Shown: positions 1 to 5,588 of the stretch, one piece after another
How positions within the stretch are numbered: position 1 is the stretch's first letter
Layout: every line of letters begins with the position of its first letter
NCBI GenBank assembly: GCA_030590525.1
Contig: JAUUYI010000162.1
Location: forward strand, 1 to 5,636
Source: Sedimenticola sp.
GTDB lineage: Bacteria; Pseudomonadota; Gammaproteobacteria; Chromatiales; Chromatiaceae
DNA: 5,636 nucleotides
Direction: 5' to 3'
The notes under the pieces: model-generated
Told to the model about the DNA's origin: nothing
Database searches by the model: none
Seen by the model: the letters and a program-made list of their open reading frames with translations, nothing else
Translations under genes and position numbers: made by a program

Positions 1-130
1 ATTAACTTAGGAAATTAGTGTAGGGTGGGCACGGTTTGTGTGCCCACCGTTTCCGCGCATGACTCAACCATTTTGGTGGGCACAAACAACGTGCCCACCC
101 TACAGGGTTATCCGTCGGCGTTAAGTTAAT
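1..130. repeat. Palindromic MITE-like intergenic repeat
   Basis: The arms at 20-48 and 75-103 are inverted copies of each other, matching at 26 of 29 positions by eye. Each arm is itself a small hairpin, with GGTGGGCAC (24-32, 75-83) facing GTGCCCACC (40-48, 91-99). The outer ends, ATTAACTTA at 1-9 and TAAGTTAAT at 122-130, are perfect inverted repeats, although the distances from them to the arms differ (10 versus 18 nt). No protein is encoded. The shape fits a non-autonomous palindromic element or REP-like unit. The left end touches the window edge, so the true boundary and any target-site duplication cannot be seen. Confidence 0.7.
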
Positions 131-308
131 GGCATTGCTCCTGATCGGGCAGGCACATGCTAAACATTGACCGCAACATTAACGTAAGCGGCAGAAGTGG
201 CATGCAAATATAATATGCTGCACTGCAAGACCTGCCCCATCCCTCCCCTCCCTCAATTCCCTCTCCTTCAGGAAGGGGCAGCTTGACACCAAGGAGATAG
301 ATCTGCCG
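131..308. other. Non-coding leader region upstream of the cytochrome b operon
   Basis: No credible reading frame is present on either strand. A TATAAT word at 209-214 lies in an AT-rich patch but has no -35 element at a normal distance. A pyrimidine-rich tract at 235-269 is followed by GGAAGGGGCAG. CTGCCCC (232-238) and GGGGCAG (275-281) could pair across a long loop. These are weak signals, and nothing firm can be assigned. Confidence 0.4.
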
Positions 309-310
309 TT

Positions 311-342
311 TTCAGCTTGATTTCAGGTTGTGCTGCTAGGCT
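311..342 (+). promoter_or_regulatory. Predicted response-regulator operator and promoter of the cytochrome b/PepSY/two-component operon
   Basis: Two direct half-sites, TTCAGCTTG (311-319) and TTCAGGTTG (322-330), lie 11 bp apart, giving TTCAG-N6-TTCAG on one face of the helix. A -10-like TAGGCT (337-342) starts 7 bp after the second half-site, so the repeat occupies the -35 position. That is typical of OmpR/PhoB/PmrA-type activators. A transcript starting near 349 would have about 20 nt of leader before the ATG at 369. The same arrangement recurs at 3338-3369. The binding protein is inferred to be the response regulator encoded at 1318-1986. Confidence 0.7.
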
Positions 343-368
343 CTCTGCAACAGTGAGGGAGGAGAGCT

Positions 369-977
369 ATGACTACAGAGAACACAGATAAACAGATTAA
401 GGTCTGGGACCTGCCGATACGGCTGTTTCACTGGTCACTGGTAGTGGCCTTTGCACTGGCCTATCTCAGCGAAGATGACTTTATGTCGCTGCACACGCTG
501 GCAGGCTATACGGTCGGTGGATTGATCGCCTTTCGCCTGGTCTGGGGTTTCATCGGATCACATCGTGCCCGGTTCAGCGACTTTATCCACTCACCGGTAA
601 CGGTATTTGCCTATCTCCAGCGGGTGCTCAGTTTCAGGGCGGAACGGTACGTTGGACACAACCCGGCGGGAGGTGCGATGGTTATTGCCCTGTTGCTCTC
701 GCTGGCTGTGACAGTCGTTACCGGAATAGCTGTCTATGGTGTCGAGCAGTCTGCAGGACCCCTGGTGGGCTTGATGGCCTCTATGCCCCACTTTATTGGA
801 ACGGTGGCGGAGGAAGTGCATGAGCTTTTTGCCAACTTGACCCTGCTGCTTGTTGTACTGCATGTGACAGGGGTTCTCGTGGCGAGTTTTCAGCATGGAG
901 AGAACCTGATACGCGCAATGTTCAACGGAAAAAAACAGGCGCCTTATTTTTCCAAGGCCGATGATCTGGAGGTATAA
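369..977 (+). CDS. Cytochrome b561-type membrane protein (bacterial cytochrome b/b6 family)
   Basis: This is an integral inner-membrane b-type cytochrome of 202 residues, the usual size for the stand-alone bacterial cytochrome b561 / Ni-Fe hydrogenase cytochrome b-like family. It opens with the family signature KVWDLPIRLFHW (11-22). Four hydrophobic spans are visible, roughly 18-34, 42-62, 103-123 and 151-174. Candidate haem-ligand histidines are His21, His42, His151 and His165; pairs from the first and last spans would give one or two haems b. Proteins of this family pass electrons between the quinone pool and a periplasmic partner, but the partner here is unknown. The ATG has a strong GGGAGG ribosome site at 357-362. 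It is the first gene of an operon with a PepSY gene and a two-component pair, preceded by the predicted operator at 311-330. No c-type cytochrome or hydrogenase gene is in view. The family call is firm and the redox partner is not. Confidence 0.9.
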   Translation: MTTENTDKQIKVWDLPIRLFHWSLVVAFALAYLSEDDFMSLHTLAGYTVGGLIAFRLVWGFIGSHRARFSDFIHSPVTVFAYLQRVLSFRAERYVGHNPAGGAMVIALLLSLAVTVVTGIAVYGVEQSAGPLVGLMASMPHFIGTVAEEVHELFANLTLLLVVLHVTGVLVASFQHGENLIRAMFNGKKQAPYFSKADDLEV

Positions 978-981
978 AGAG

Positions 982-1314
982 ATGACCCAGGGAAACAATC
1001 CCGGTGGCGCAATGAAAAAAATGATACTGATTGTCGGACTGACAGCTTCAGCCATGATATCCGGTATCGCCTTCAGCGAGAGTGACCACCAGAAGTCCCG
1101 TCACCTGGTAGAACAGGGCGACATACTCCCCCTGCAGCAGATTCTCGAACACCTTGGTCAGGAACGGGCGGGGCGTGTGCTGGAGGTGGAGCTTGAGAAT
1201 AAAGACGACCGCTATATCTACGCGATAGAACTACTGGGCGAAGCGGGCCGGGTCTGGGAATACGAGATCGATGCCAGCACCGGCGAAATTCTCGACCGGG
1301 AACAGGAGGAGTGA
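982..1314 (+). CDS. Small exported PepSY-domain protein
   Basis: The predicted product has 110 residues: an N-terminal signal sequence with Lys-Lys (12-13) and a hydrophobic stretch (14-31), then a short mature protein with one PepSY domain. The hallmarks are EQGDILPLQQIL (44-55), followed by a strand-rich part with GRVLEVEL (64-71), YIYAIELL (78-85) and the terminal EIDASTGEIL (95-104). PepSY domains are thought to bind or inhibit envelope proteins, and small ones often sit beside two-component genes; a role as a periplasmic modulator of the adjacent kinase is inference. The ATG at 982 is chosen because TGGAGG (967-972) lies 9 nt upstream. The ATG at 1012 gives a more classical MKK signal peptide but a weak ribosome site. 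An ATG at 961 would overlap the preceding gene and lie upstream of this ribosome site. The gene is 4 nt downstream of the cytochrome gene and 3 nt upstream of the regulator. Confidence 0.85.
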   Translation: MTQGNNPGGAMKKMILIVGLTASAMISGIAFSESDHQKSRHLVEQGDILPLQQILEHLGQERAGRVLEVELENKDDRYIYAIELLGEAGRVWEYEIDASTGEILDREQEE

Positions 1315-1317
1315 TCG

Positions 1318-1986
1318 TTGCGCCTGCTGCTGGTTGAGGATGACAGGTTACTGGCAGAGTCGTTGCAGCAGCAACTCGCACGCCAGGGTTATGCCGTGGA
1401 CTGGGCGGACAATGGCGTCGATGGCCAGGTGATGGGAGATCTGGAGCCCTATGATATCGTCGTGCTTGATCTGGGTCTGCCCCAACGTCCCGGCCTGGAG
1501 GTGCTCGTGAACTGGCGGCGAAAGGGAAACCGGGTGCCGGTGATCGTTCTGACAGCCCGTGATGCCTGGCATGAGCGGGTCGAGGGGTTCAAGGCGGGCG
1601 CGGACGATTATCTTGGCAAGCCGTTTCACGTCGAAGAATTGACCGCCCGCATCCAGGCGCTGTTAAGGCGCAGCCAGGATATGCCGGGAGAGTATCTCAA
1701 AAGTGGCGGGCTGATTCTGGATGAGGAGCGCCAGCAGGTGATTCTTCCTGCGGGGCAGACCCTCACCCTGACCGGCACTGAATTCCGGTTGCTGCGTTAT
1801 TTTATGCTGCACCCTGGGAAGGTGCTGTCGAAAACCCGCCTGACCGAGCATGTCTACGAACAGGACTTTGACCGCGACAGCAACCTGATCGAGGTTTATG
1901 TGCGCAGATTACGGGATAAACTGGGTAAAGAGCAGATCCTGACCCGCCGGGGCCAGGGCTATATCTTCGTGGCGGAGAGGAAATGA
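1318..1986 (+). CDS. OmpR-family response regulator (QseB/PmrA-like)
   Basis: This is a DNA-binding response regulator of 222 residues, full length for the family. The receiver domain (1-115) has the acidic pocket Glu7-Asp8-Asp9, the phospho-acceptor Asp51 in VVLDLGLP, Thr79 in the VLTAR motif and Lys101 in GKPF. The output domain (about 127-220) is a winged helix of OmpR/PhoB type. It includes [10 protein letters not shown], the recognition-helix region [17 protein letters not shown] and the terminal wing TRRGQGYIF. The best start is TTG at 1318, because AGGAGG (1304-1309) lies 8 nt upstream and the protein then begins exactly at the conserved MRLLLVEDD. The stop overlaps the kinase start. 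Its likely targets are the TTCAG-N6-TTCAG sites at 311-330 and 3338-3357, which would make it autoregulatory; that part is inference. Sequence alone cannot tell whether it is an orthologue of QseB, PmrA or the P. aeruginosa Fe(II)/Ca2+ regulator BqsR/CarR. Confidence 0.95.
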   Translation: MRLLLVEDDRLLAESLQQQLARQGYAVDWADNGVDGQVMGDLEPYDIVVLDLGLPQRPGLEVLVNWRRKGNRVPVIVLTARDAWHERVEGFKAGADDYLGKPFHVEELTARIQALLRRSQDMPGEYLKSGGLILDEERQQVILPAGQTLTLTGTEFRLLRYFMLHPGKVLSKTRLTEHVYEQDFDRDSNLIEVYVRRLRDKLGKEQILTRRGQGYIFVAERK

Positions 1987-3314
1987 GGTCTCTTGAGCGT
2001 CGCTTGCAACTGGGCCTGGCACTCACATTGGTGATCTTAATGGGGTTGATCTGGTTCATCGGCAACCAGGCGGTGCGCAGTATGACCGAAAGCTTTGTGG
2101 CGGCAAGGCTGGAGCACGATGCCAAAGGACTCCTGGCGGCCATGGTGATCGAGCCCGAGGGATTCAGGCTGCGGTGGCGCCGCATCAATCAGGTCTATTC
2201 ACAGCCCTTCTCGGGTCACTACTACATTATCCGATTTGACGATGGTCACCTGGTACGCTCGCGTTCCCTGTGGGATCAGCAACTGGAGATCCCACAACTG
2301 AAACCGGGTGAGACGAGCCGCCAGTTGGTGATCGGGCCTTCGAACCAGCAGCTATTGCTGTTGCTCAACGGTTATCAAAAAAGCGGACGCGGTTTTACCC
2401 TGGGTGTGGCCGACGACTTGACTCCCATTTACCAGGAACGCAACTACTTCATGCGCTGGTTCGCCTTGCTGGCACTGGGAGCAGTATTTAGTCTTTTGCT
2501 GGTGCAGAGTGTCGTCGTGCGACGCTCGTTAAAGCGCCTGGATAAGGTACGGGACGACATACACCGGCTGGAACAGGGCAAGGCGGTGGCGCTGTCTGAG
2601 GATGTGCCGAGCGAGGTGCTGCCACTGGTACAGGAGTTCAATCGCCTGCTTCGTCTGCTCGCCCAGCGCCTGGAGCGTTCCCGCAATGCGCTGGGAAATC
2701 TTGCCCATGCGCTCAAGGGTCCACTCAACCTGCTGACCCAGTCTGTCGATTCCCATGTTGCTCTCCCCTCCGATGCCGGCTGGCAGCAGGCGGCTGTTCA
2801 AACCGAACGGATTCGCCAGTTGATGGAGCGTGAACTTAAACGGGCACGATTGGCCGGGAAGGAGCTATCCAGCCGACGGTTCAATCCGACTGAAGAGATG
2901 CCGGACCTGATCATGGTGCTGCAGCAGGCTCACCATGACAAAGCGGTTTCGATTCAGTATCAGATCGATGGGCCTGTTGAACCATTCGGCGACCGGGAGG
3001 ACATGCTTGAACTACTGGGAAACCTGCTGGACAACGCCTGTAAATGGGCATCATCGAAAGTGCTCTGCCGCATACGGGATGGAGAACAGATCGCTATTCT
3101 GGTCGAGGACGATGGTACTGGATTGAAGGATGATGACATCCACTACCTGACCCAGCGCGGTACCCGCCTGGATGAGAGTGTGGCCGGGCATGGCCTGGGA
3201 CTGGCCATTGTCAGCGATATCGTAAAACTCTACGGAGGAACAATCAGCTTCAGACGCTCCCCGGAACTGGGTGGTTTGAAGCTGGAAATTCGCCTGCCCC
3301 GTTCGGGTGGCTAA
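1983..3314 (+). CDS. PhoQ-like membrane sensor histidine kinase
   Basis: This is a sensor kinase of 443 residues. It has membrane span 1 (about 9-27), a periplasmic sensor region of roughly 130 residues (28-156) containing [12 protein letters not shown], and membrane span 2 (about 159-181). A HAMP-like linker (182-232) follows. The dimerisation/H-box [13 protein letters not shown] has phospho-acceptor His242. The ATPase domain has an N-box with Asn347 and Asn351 in NLLDNACKW, a G1 box EDDGTGL (375-381) and a G2 box GHGLGLAI (402-409). The DNACKW form of the N-box and the LAH-LK H-box resemble PhoQ. Gly246 replaces the Thr common in HxLKTP motifs. The start ATG at 1983 overlaps the regulator's stop as ATGA, with GAGAGGA just upstream, so translation is probably coupled. 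Its partner is the regulator encoded immediately before it. The ligand is unknown; the neighbouring EF-hand and PepSY genes point to an envelope or divalent-cation signal, as inference. Confidence 0.95.
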   Translation: MRSLERRLQLGLALTLVILMGLIWFIGNQAVRSMTESFVAARLEHDAKGLLAAMVIEPEGFRLRWRRINQVYSQPFSGHYYIIRFDDGHLVRSRSLWDQQLEIPQLKPGETSRQLVIGPSNQQLLLLLNGYQKSGRGFTLGVADDLTPIYQERNYFMRWFALLALGAVFSLLLVQSVVVRRSLKRLDKVRDDIHRLEQGKAVALSEDVPSEVLPLVQEFNRLLRLLAQRLERSRNALGNLAHALKGPLNLLTQSVDSHVALPSDAGWQQAAVQTERIRQLMERELKRARLAGKELSSRRFNPTEEMPDLIMVLQQAHHDKAVSIQYQIDGPVEPFGDREDMLELLGNLLDNACKWASSKVLCRIRDGEQIAILVEDDGTGLKDDDIHYLTQRGTRLDESVAGHGLGLAIVSDIVKLYGGTISFRRSPELGGLKLEIRLPRSGG

Positions 3315-3337
3315 GTATTTCGATCCCTCTCCTGCTT

Positions 3338-3369
3338 TTCAGCTTGGTTTCAGCTTGTTGGTTTAACAT
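3338..3369 (+). promoter_or_regulatory. Predicted response-regulator operator and promoter of the EF-hand gene
   Basis: Two identical half-sites, TTCAGCTTG, lie at 3338-3346 and 3349-3357, 11 bp apart. A -10-like TAACAT (3364-3369) starts 7 bp after the repeat, the same offset as at 311-342. Over the two half-sites the two operators differ by a single base; a second difference falls in the 2-nt spacer. Transcription would start near 3376 and leave about 49 nt of leader. The site lies in the short gap after the kinase gene, so the EF-hand gene probably has its own activated promoter as well as possible read-through from the operon. Confidence 0.75.
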
Positions 3370-3424
3370 TACCAGTAGCAAAGAGTTTAGTCAGGCAGAA
3401 GTGCCGTTAGAGTGGAGAGTGGTA

Positions 3425-4027
3425 ATGAAGATGTTGTATAAATCGATTGTTACGATTCTTTTGAGCGGGACAACACTGCTCGTTGCAGCCCAGTCACCGG
3501 GTTACCTTCAGCGGGGGCCTGCGCCATTTGAGGCCTATGACCGGGATGGCAGTGGAACTGTCACCGCGGAAGAGTTCAGTGCCTTTCGCAATGAGCGAAG
3601 GACAGTGCGTGCTGCGGAGGGACGGCCGATGCGCCAGGCCGCCACGGCCCCGGCATTCGAACAGTCAGACCTCAATTCAGACGGGGTGCTGAGTCGGGAC
3701 GAAATGACCCTGCTCCGGCAGCAGCGGATCTCAAAACAGCCCGCTGGCAGGGGCCCCGGGATGAGCCCCGAACGGGGTGCCGGCATGGGACGGAATATGC
3801 CCACATTCGCCGAATTCGATCTAAACGGTGATGGCTTCATGAGCGAGGACGAATTCATCGAGGCTCGTGGTCAGCGCATCAGCGAACGGGCCAGGCAGGG
3901 CTATAGGATGAGAGGCCTGCAGAACGCTCAGCCGTTCAGCAAAATCGACCGGGATGGCAACGGCGTGGTCAACGAGGCCGAGTTCAGGCAGATGCAGACT
4001 CAACATCGCCTGTCACGCTCCCGTTAG
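3425..4027 (+). CDS. Exported calcium-binding protein with four EF-hand loops
   Basis: The predicted product has 200 residues: a signal peptide (about 1-22, ending VAA), then four canonical 12-residue EF-hand loops at 39-50, 82-93, 132-143 and 175-186. All four keep Asp at position 1, Asp/Asn at 3, Asp/Asn/Ser at 5, Gly at 6 and Glu at 12, so all should bind Ca2+. Loop spacing is 43, 50 and 43 residues, which suggests a duplicated two-hand unit. The linker (about 104-127) is rich in Gly, Arg, Pro and Met. Mature location is probably the periplasm. The ATG at 3425 has GGAGAG at 3414-3419. An upstream TTG at 3344 is open in the same frame but lies inside the predicted operator, so it cannot be the start of a transcript made from this promoter. 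The function may be Ca2+ buffering or sensing for the two-component system; that is inference from context. Confidence 0.9.
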   Translation: MKMLYKSIVTILLSGTTLLVAAQSPGYLQRGPAPFEAYDRDGSGTVTAEEFSAFRNERRTVRAAEGRPMRQAATAPAFEQSDLNSDGVLSRDEMTLLRQQRISKQPAGRGPGMSPERGAGMGRNMPTFAEFDLNGDGFMSEDEFIEARGQRISERARQGYRMRGLQNAQPFSKIDRDGNGVVNEAEFRQMQTQHRLSRSR

Positions 4028-4038
4028 GAGTCCGCCCA

Positions 4039-4076
4039 CAGGACGCCCCCAGATGCATGCGTCAGGGGGTGGCCTG
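4039..4076. terminator. Strong stem-loop after the EF-hand gene, possible terminator
   Basis: The arms 4039-4050 and 4065-4076 pair as CAGGaCGCCCCC with GGGGGTGgCCTG: 12 positions with one A-G mismatch and one G-T wobble, closing a 14-nt loop. It lies 12 nt past the EF-hand stop codon. No run of T follows directly; the nearest is TTTT about 15 nt later. It may be a transcription terminator, an mRNA 3' end protector or a REP-like palindrome. An alternative shorter hairpin pairs GACGC (4042-4046) with GCGTC (4059-4063). Confidence 0.5.
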
Positions 4077-4397
4077 ATGAGCAGTCGGGTTTTAGCGCTC
4101 GGTGGGTGCCTGCGTTATCGTGACTAAGGGCTCGCGAAATAATAAATCCCTGAGTTTCGTCAGCCAACAACTTCTGAAATTCGCTTGCAGTATTGAAAAT
4201 ACCTCGCCTGGACAACGCCTGATTTGCCGACCATCGACCTCTCTTATGGGAATGAGCTCAGCACCAGTACCCGTGAGAAATCACTCATCCGCCGTATAGA
4301 GGTTTCATGCCACACTACCTCTTTGTTCACAGTACTTGACTCTATCTGAAATCCAGCAGACATTACAGTTTCAATATCTCTATTTTGCAGCGGTGCA
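4077..4397. other. Gene gap before the VOC gene, possible weak promoter
   Basis: No convincing gene is seen. A minus-strand frame at 4024-4215 (63 codons, TTG start, no ribosome site) and a plus-strand frame at 4102-4299 overlap each other, and neither is recognisable. Codon use is mixed and more AT-rich than in the flanking genes. Near the VOC gene, TTGACT (4336-4341) is a good -35 word, but no matching -10 lies 16-18 bp downstream (TACAGT at 4364 is too far), so the promoter is uncertain. Confidence 0.35.
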
Positions 4398-4817
4398 ATG
4401 AAACCAAGAATCAATATCGTTACACTCGGTGTGAACGATCTGGAATCATCTATCAGATTCTACGAGCATGGGCTGAACCTGCCGCGTATGCCATTTGAAG
4501 GGGATATCGCCTTTTTTACATTGAATGGGACCTGGCTGGCCCTCTATCCCTGGGGCCTGCTCGCAGAAGACGCCAGGGTTTCAGATACTGGTGAAGGGTT
4601 TCGAGGCGTCACATTGGCCCACAATGTTACCACTAAATCGGAGGTCGATGAGGTAATGGCACAGGCGGAAACAGCTGGGGCCTTAATTCAGAAAGCGGCT
4701 GAAGATACATCCTGGGGGGGCTATTCTGGCTACTTCTCTGATCCAGATGGTCATTTATGGGAGGTGGCCTGGAACCCACATTTCTGGCCAGGACCACAAG
4801 AGCACACACCGTCCTAA
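4398..4817 (+). CDS. VOC superfamily protein (glyoxalase/bleomycin-resistance/dioxygenase fold)
   Basis: This is a single-domain VOC protein of 139 residues with the paired beta-alpha-beta-beta-beta layout. The first module covers about 4-53 (INIVTLGVNDLESSIRFYE, then the AFFTLNGTWLALYP strands). The second covers about 69-126 and ends in the family signature WGGYSGYFSDPDGHLWEVAWNP, split over 106-115 and 116-127. Of the usual metal ligands, Glu122 in the last strand and possibly His75 are present. Thr9 stands where many metal-dependent members have His in the first strand, so metal binding and catalysis are uncertain. Substrate is unknown, and members of this subgroup are often annotated only as VOC proteins. 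The start ATG at 4398 matches the conserved beginning of the fold, and the ribosome site is weak (AGCGGTG, 4388-4394). The gene is isolated, with no evident tie to the two-component module. Confidence 0.9.
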   Translation: MKPRINIVTLGVNDLESSIRFYEHGLNLPRMPFEGDIAFFTLNGTWLALYPWGLLAEDARVSDTGEGFRGVTLAHNVTTKSEVDEVMAQAETAGALIQKAAEDTSWGGYSGYFSDPDGHLWEVAWNPHFWPGPQEHTPS

Positions 4818-4856
4818 AGCCATTTACTAACCCGGCAGCGCCGGAACCGAATAGTA

Positions 4857-4902
4857 GGGGCGAATTCATTCGGCCGATTCGATGGTCGAATGAATTCGAC
4901 CC
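4857..4902. repeat. REP-like palindrome downstream of the VOC gene
   Basis: Two 19-bp arms (4857-4875 and 4884-4902) are inverted copies matching at 17 of 19 positions, around an 8-nt loop. The core is CGAATTCATTCG (4861-4872) against CGAATGAATTCG (4887-4898). It lies about 40 nt past the VOC stop codon. A short T-rich stretch (CCTTTCT) follows, so it could also act as a terminator, but its AT/GC make-up and symmetry look more like a dispersed intergenic palindrome. Confidence 0.75.
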
Positions 4903-5135
4903 AGCCTTTCTGCTGACAGTTAGAATGCGTTTTGTCAAAAATGGTGATTTATCCACTCAATCAGGGGAAGAACCAAGAATGTTAGTTCCACGCTGGAGGA
5001 AGTGGCGACAGTCGTCCTCCGGGCTCCTTCCATATTCTCCTCCACCTCCAGCGCAGGCGCCAAACCCGCTGCTGGAACCGATCATGAAAAGATAATCGCC
5101 CTCATAATAGATCCGAGTCTGCTCGCCTCAACTAA
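4903..5135. other. Gap between the VOC gene and the minus-strand frame, with a loose inverted repeat
   Basis: No supported gene is present. CGCTGGAGG (4991-4999) and CCTCCAGCG (5045-5053) are perfect 9-bp inverted copies with a 45-nt spacer that itself contains further GGAGG/CCTCC-type words. A minus-strand frame at 4957-5085 would encode 42 residues beginning MIGSSSGFGACAGGGG, but it has no ribosome site and no recognisable family. The region is downstream of genes on both sides, so terminators would be expected here. None with a T-run is clear. Confidence 0.35.
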
Positions 5136-5588
5136 CTACCCCAGCCTATGTTCCAGGGTATCGATGCTATCCTCCACCACCACCTCAGCCAGCGCAGCGG
5201 GAGCGGGACGAGTTCTCCCGTCCGTCGCCCGCAAGGCGGCGAGCTGGGCCTTCATCCGCTCCTGGTCGAGGACCACTCGCCGTTCACCCCCGGACTGGTA
5301 GAGGGCGTCATAGTGGTCAGCAAGCTGCACCATGGAGGTCACTACCTGTTCCACCTTCCGTTTCCGGGCGACCACCGCCAGCGGCACAAAGTCACGCAGC
5401 AACTCCCCGCGGTTACGCAGGAACATCTCAGCAATACGGATTCGAAAGTAGGCGTCTCCGGGGGTAAATATCTGAACCTTGAATCCAGGGTCAAGGACCC
5501 GCTCCCCGGGGATCCGCCCGTAGAATTTTCTGACAGTGGGCCGTTCAGCCCTGACGCACGTCTCAAACATCCAAGAGATACCAGGCAC
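5136..5588 (-). CDS. Unrecognised protein, possibly 5'-truncated
   Basis: This minus-strand frame of 150 codons shows GC-rich third positions throughout, as expected of real coding DNA; the opposite-strand frames do not. The product is charged and largely helical in appearance, with no signal peptide or membrane span. Visible stretches include RKFYGRIPGERVLDPG (20-35), an Arg/Glu-rich middle, a likely helix around 105-120 (DQERMKAQLAALRA) and a C-terminal tail PAPAALAEVVVEDSIDTLEH. I do not recognise the family. The start is doubtful: the GTG at 5588 follows directly after an in-frame TAA, and neither it nor the ATG at 5570 has a ribosome site. The frame may therefore be the 3' part of a longer gene broken by a frameshift or stop near 5590. 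It converges on the VOC gene. Confidence 0.5.
   Translation of the reverse strand: MPGISWMFETCVRAERPTVRKFYGRIPGERVLDPGFKVQIFTPGDAYFRIRIAEMFLRNRGELLRDFVPLAVVARKRKVEQVVTSMVQLADHYDALYQSGGERRVVLDQERMKAQLAALRATDGRTRPAPAALAEVVVEDSIDTLEHRLG

Noticed and set aside
209..214. TATAAT as a sigma-70 -10 box for the first operon
   Set aside because: No -35 word lies 16-18 bp upstream, and it would leave a leader of about 150 nt. The operator-linked TAGGCT at 337-342 fits better.
961..981. ATG 961 as start of the PepSY gene
   Set aside because: It overlaps the end of the cytochrome gene, and the good ribosome site TGGAGG (967-972) lies downstream of it, serving ATG 982.
3344..3424. In-frame upstream extension of the EF-hand gene from TTG 3344
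   Set aside because: It overlaps the predicted operator and -10 element, adds a non-signal-like N-terminus and has no ribosome site. ATG 3425 has GGAGAG and a clean signal peptide.
4074..4135. Hammerhead ribozyme suggested by CTGATGA (4074-4080) and CGAAA (4135-4139)
   Set aside because: The intervening sequence does not give a stable stem II. No stem I/III partners with a correctly placed cleavage triplet could be paired.
4077..4140. Integron attC-like site, from GTTAT and short palindromic words
   Set aside because: No paired R'/R'' core sites and no adjacent integrase or cassette-like gene are seen.
4957..5085. 42-residue glycine-rich minus-strand peptide
   Set aside because: There is no ribosome site and no recognisable precursor-peptide family or maturation gene nearby. 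Its glycines come from the GGAGG-rich inverted repeat.
4757..5095. 112-codon plus-strand frame overlapping the end of the VOC gene
   Set aside because: It runs out of frame through the conserved VOC C-terminus, the palindrome and the loose inverted repeat, and its composition is not protein-like.
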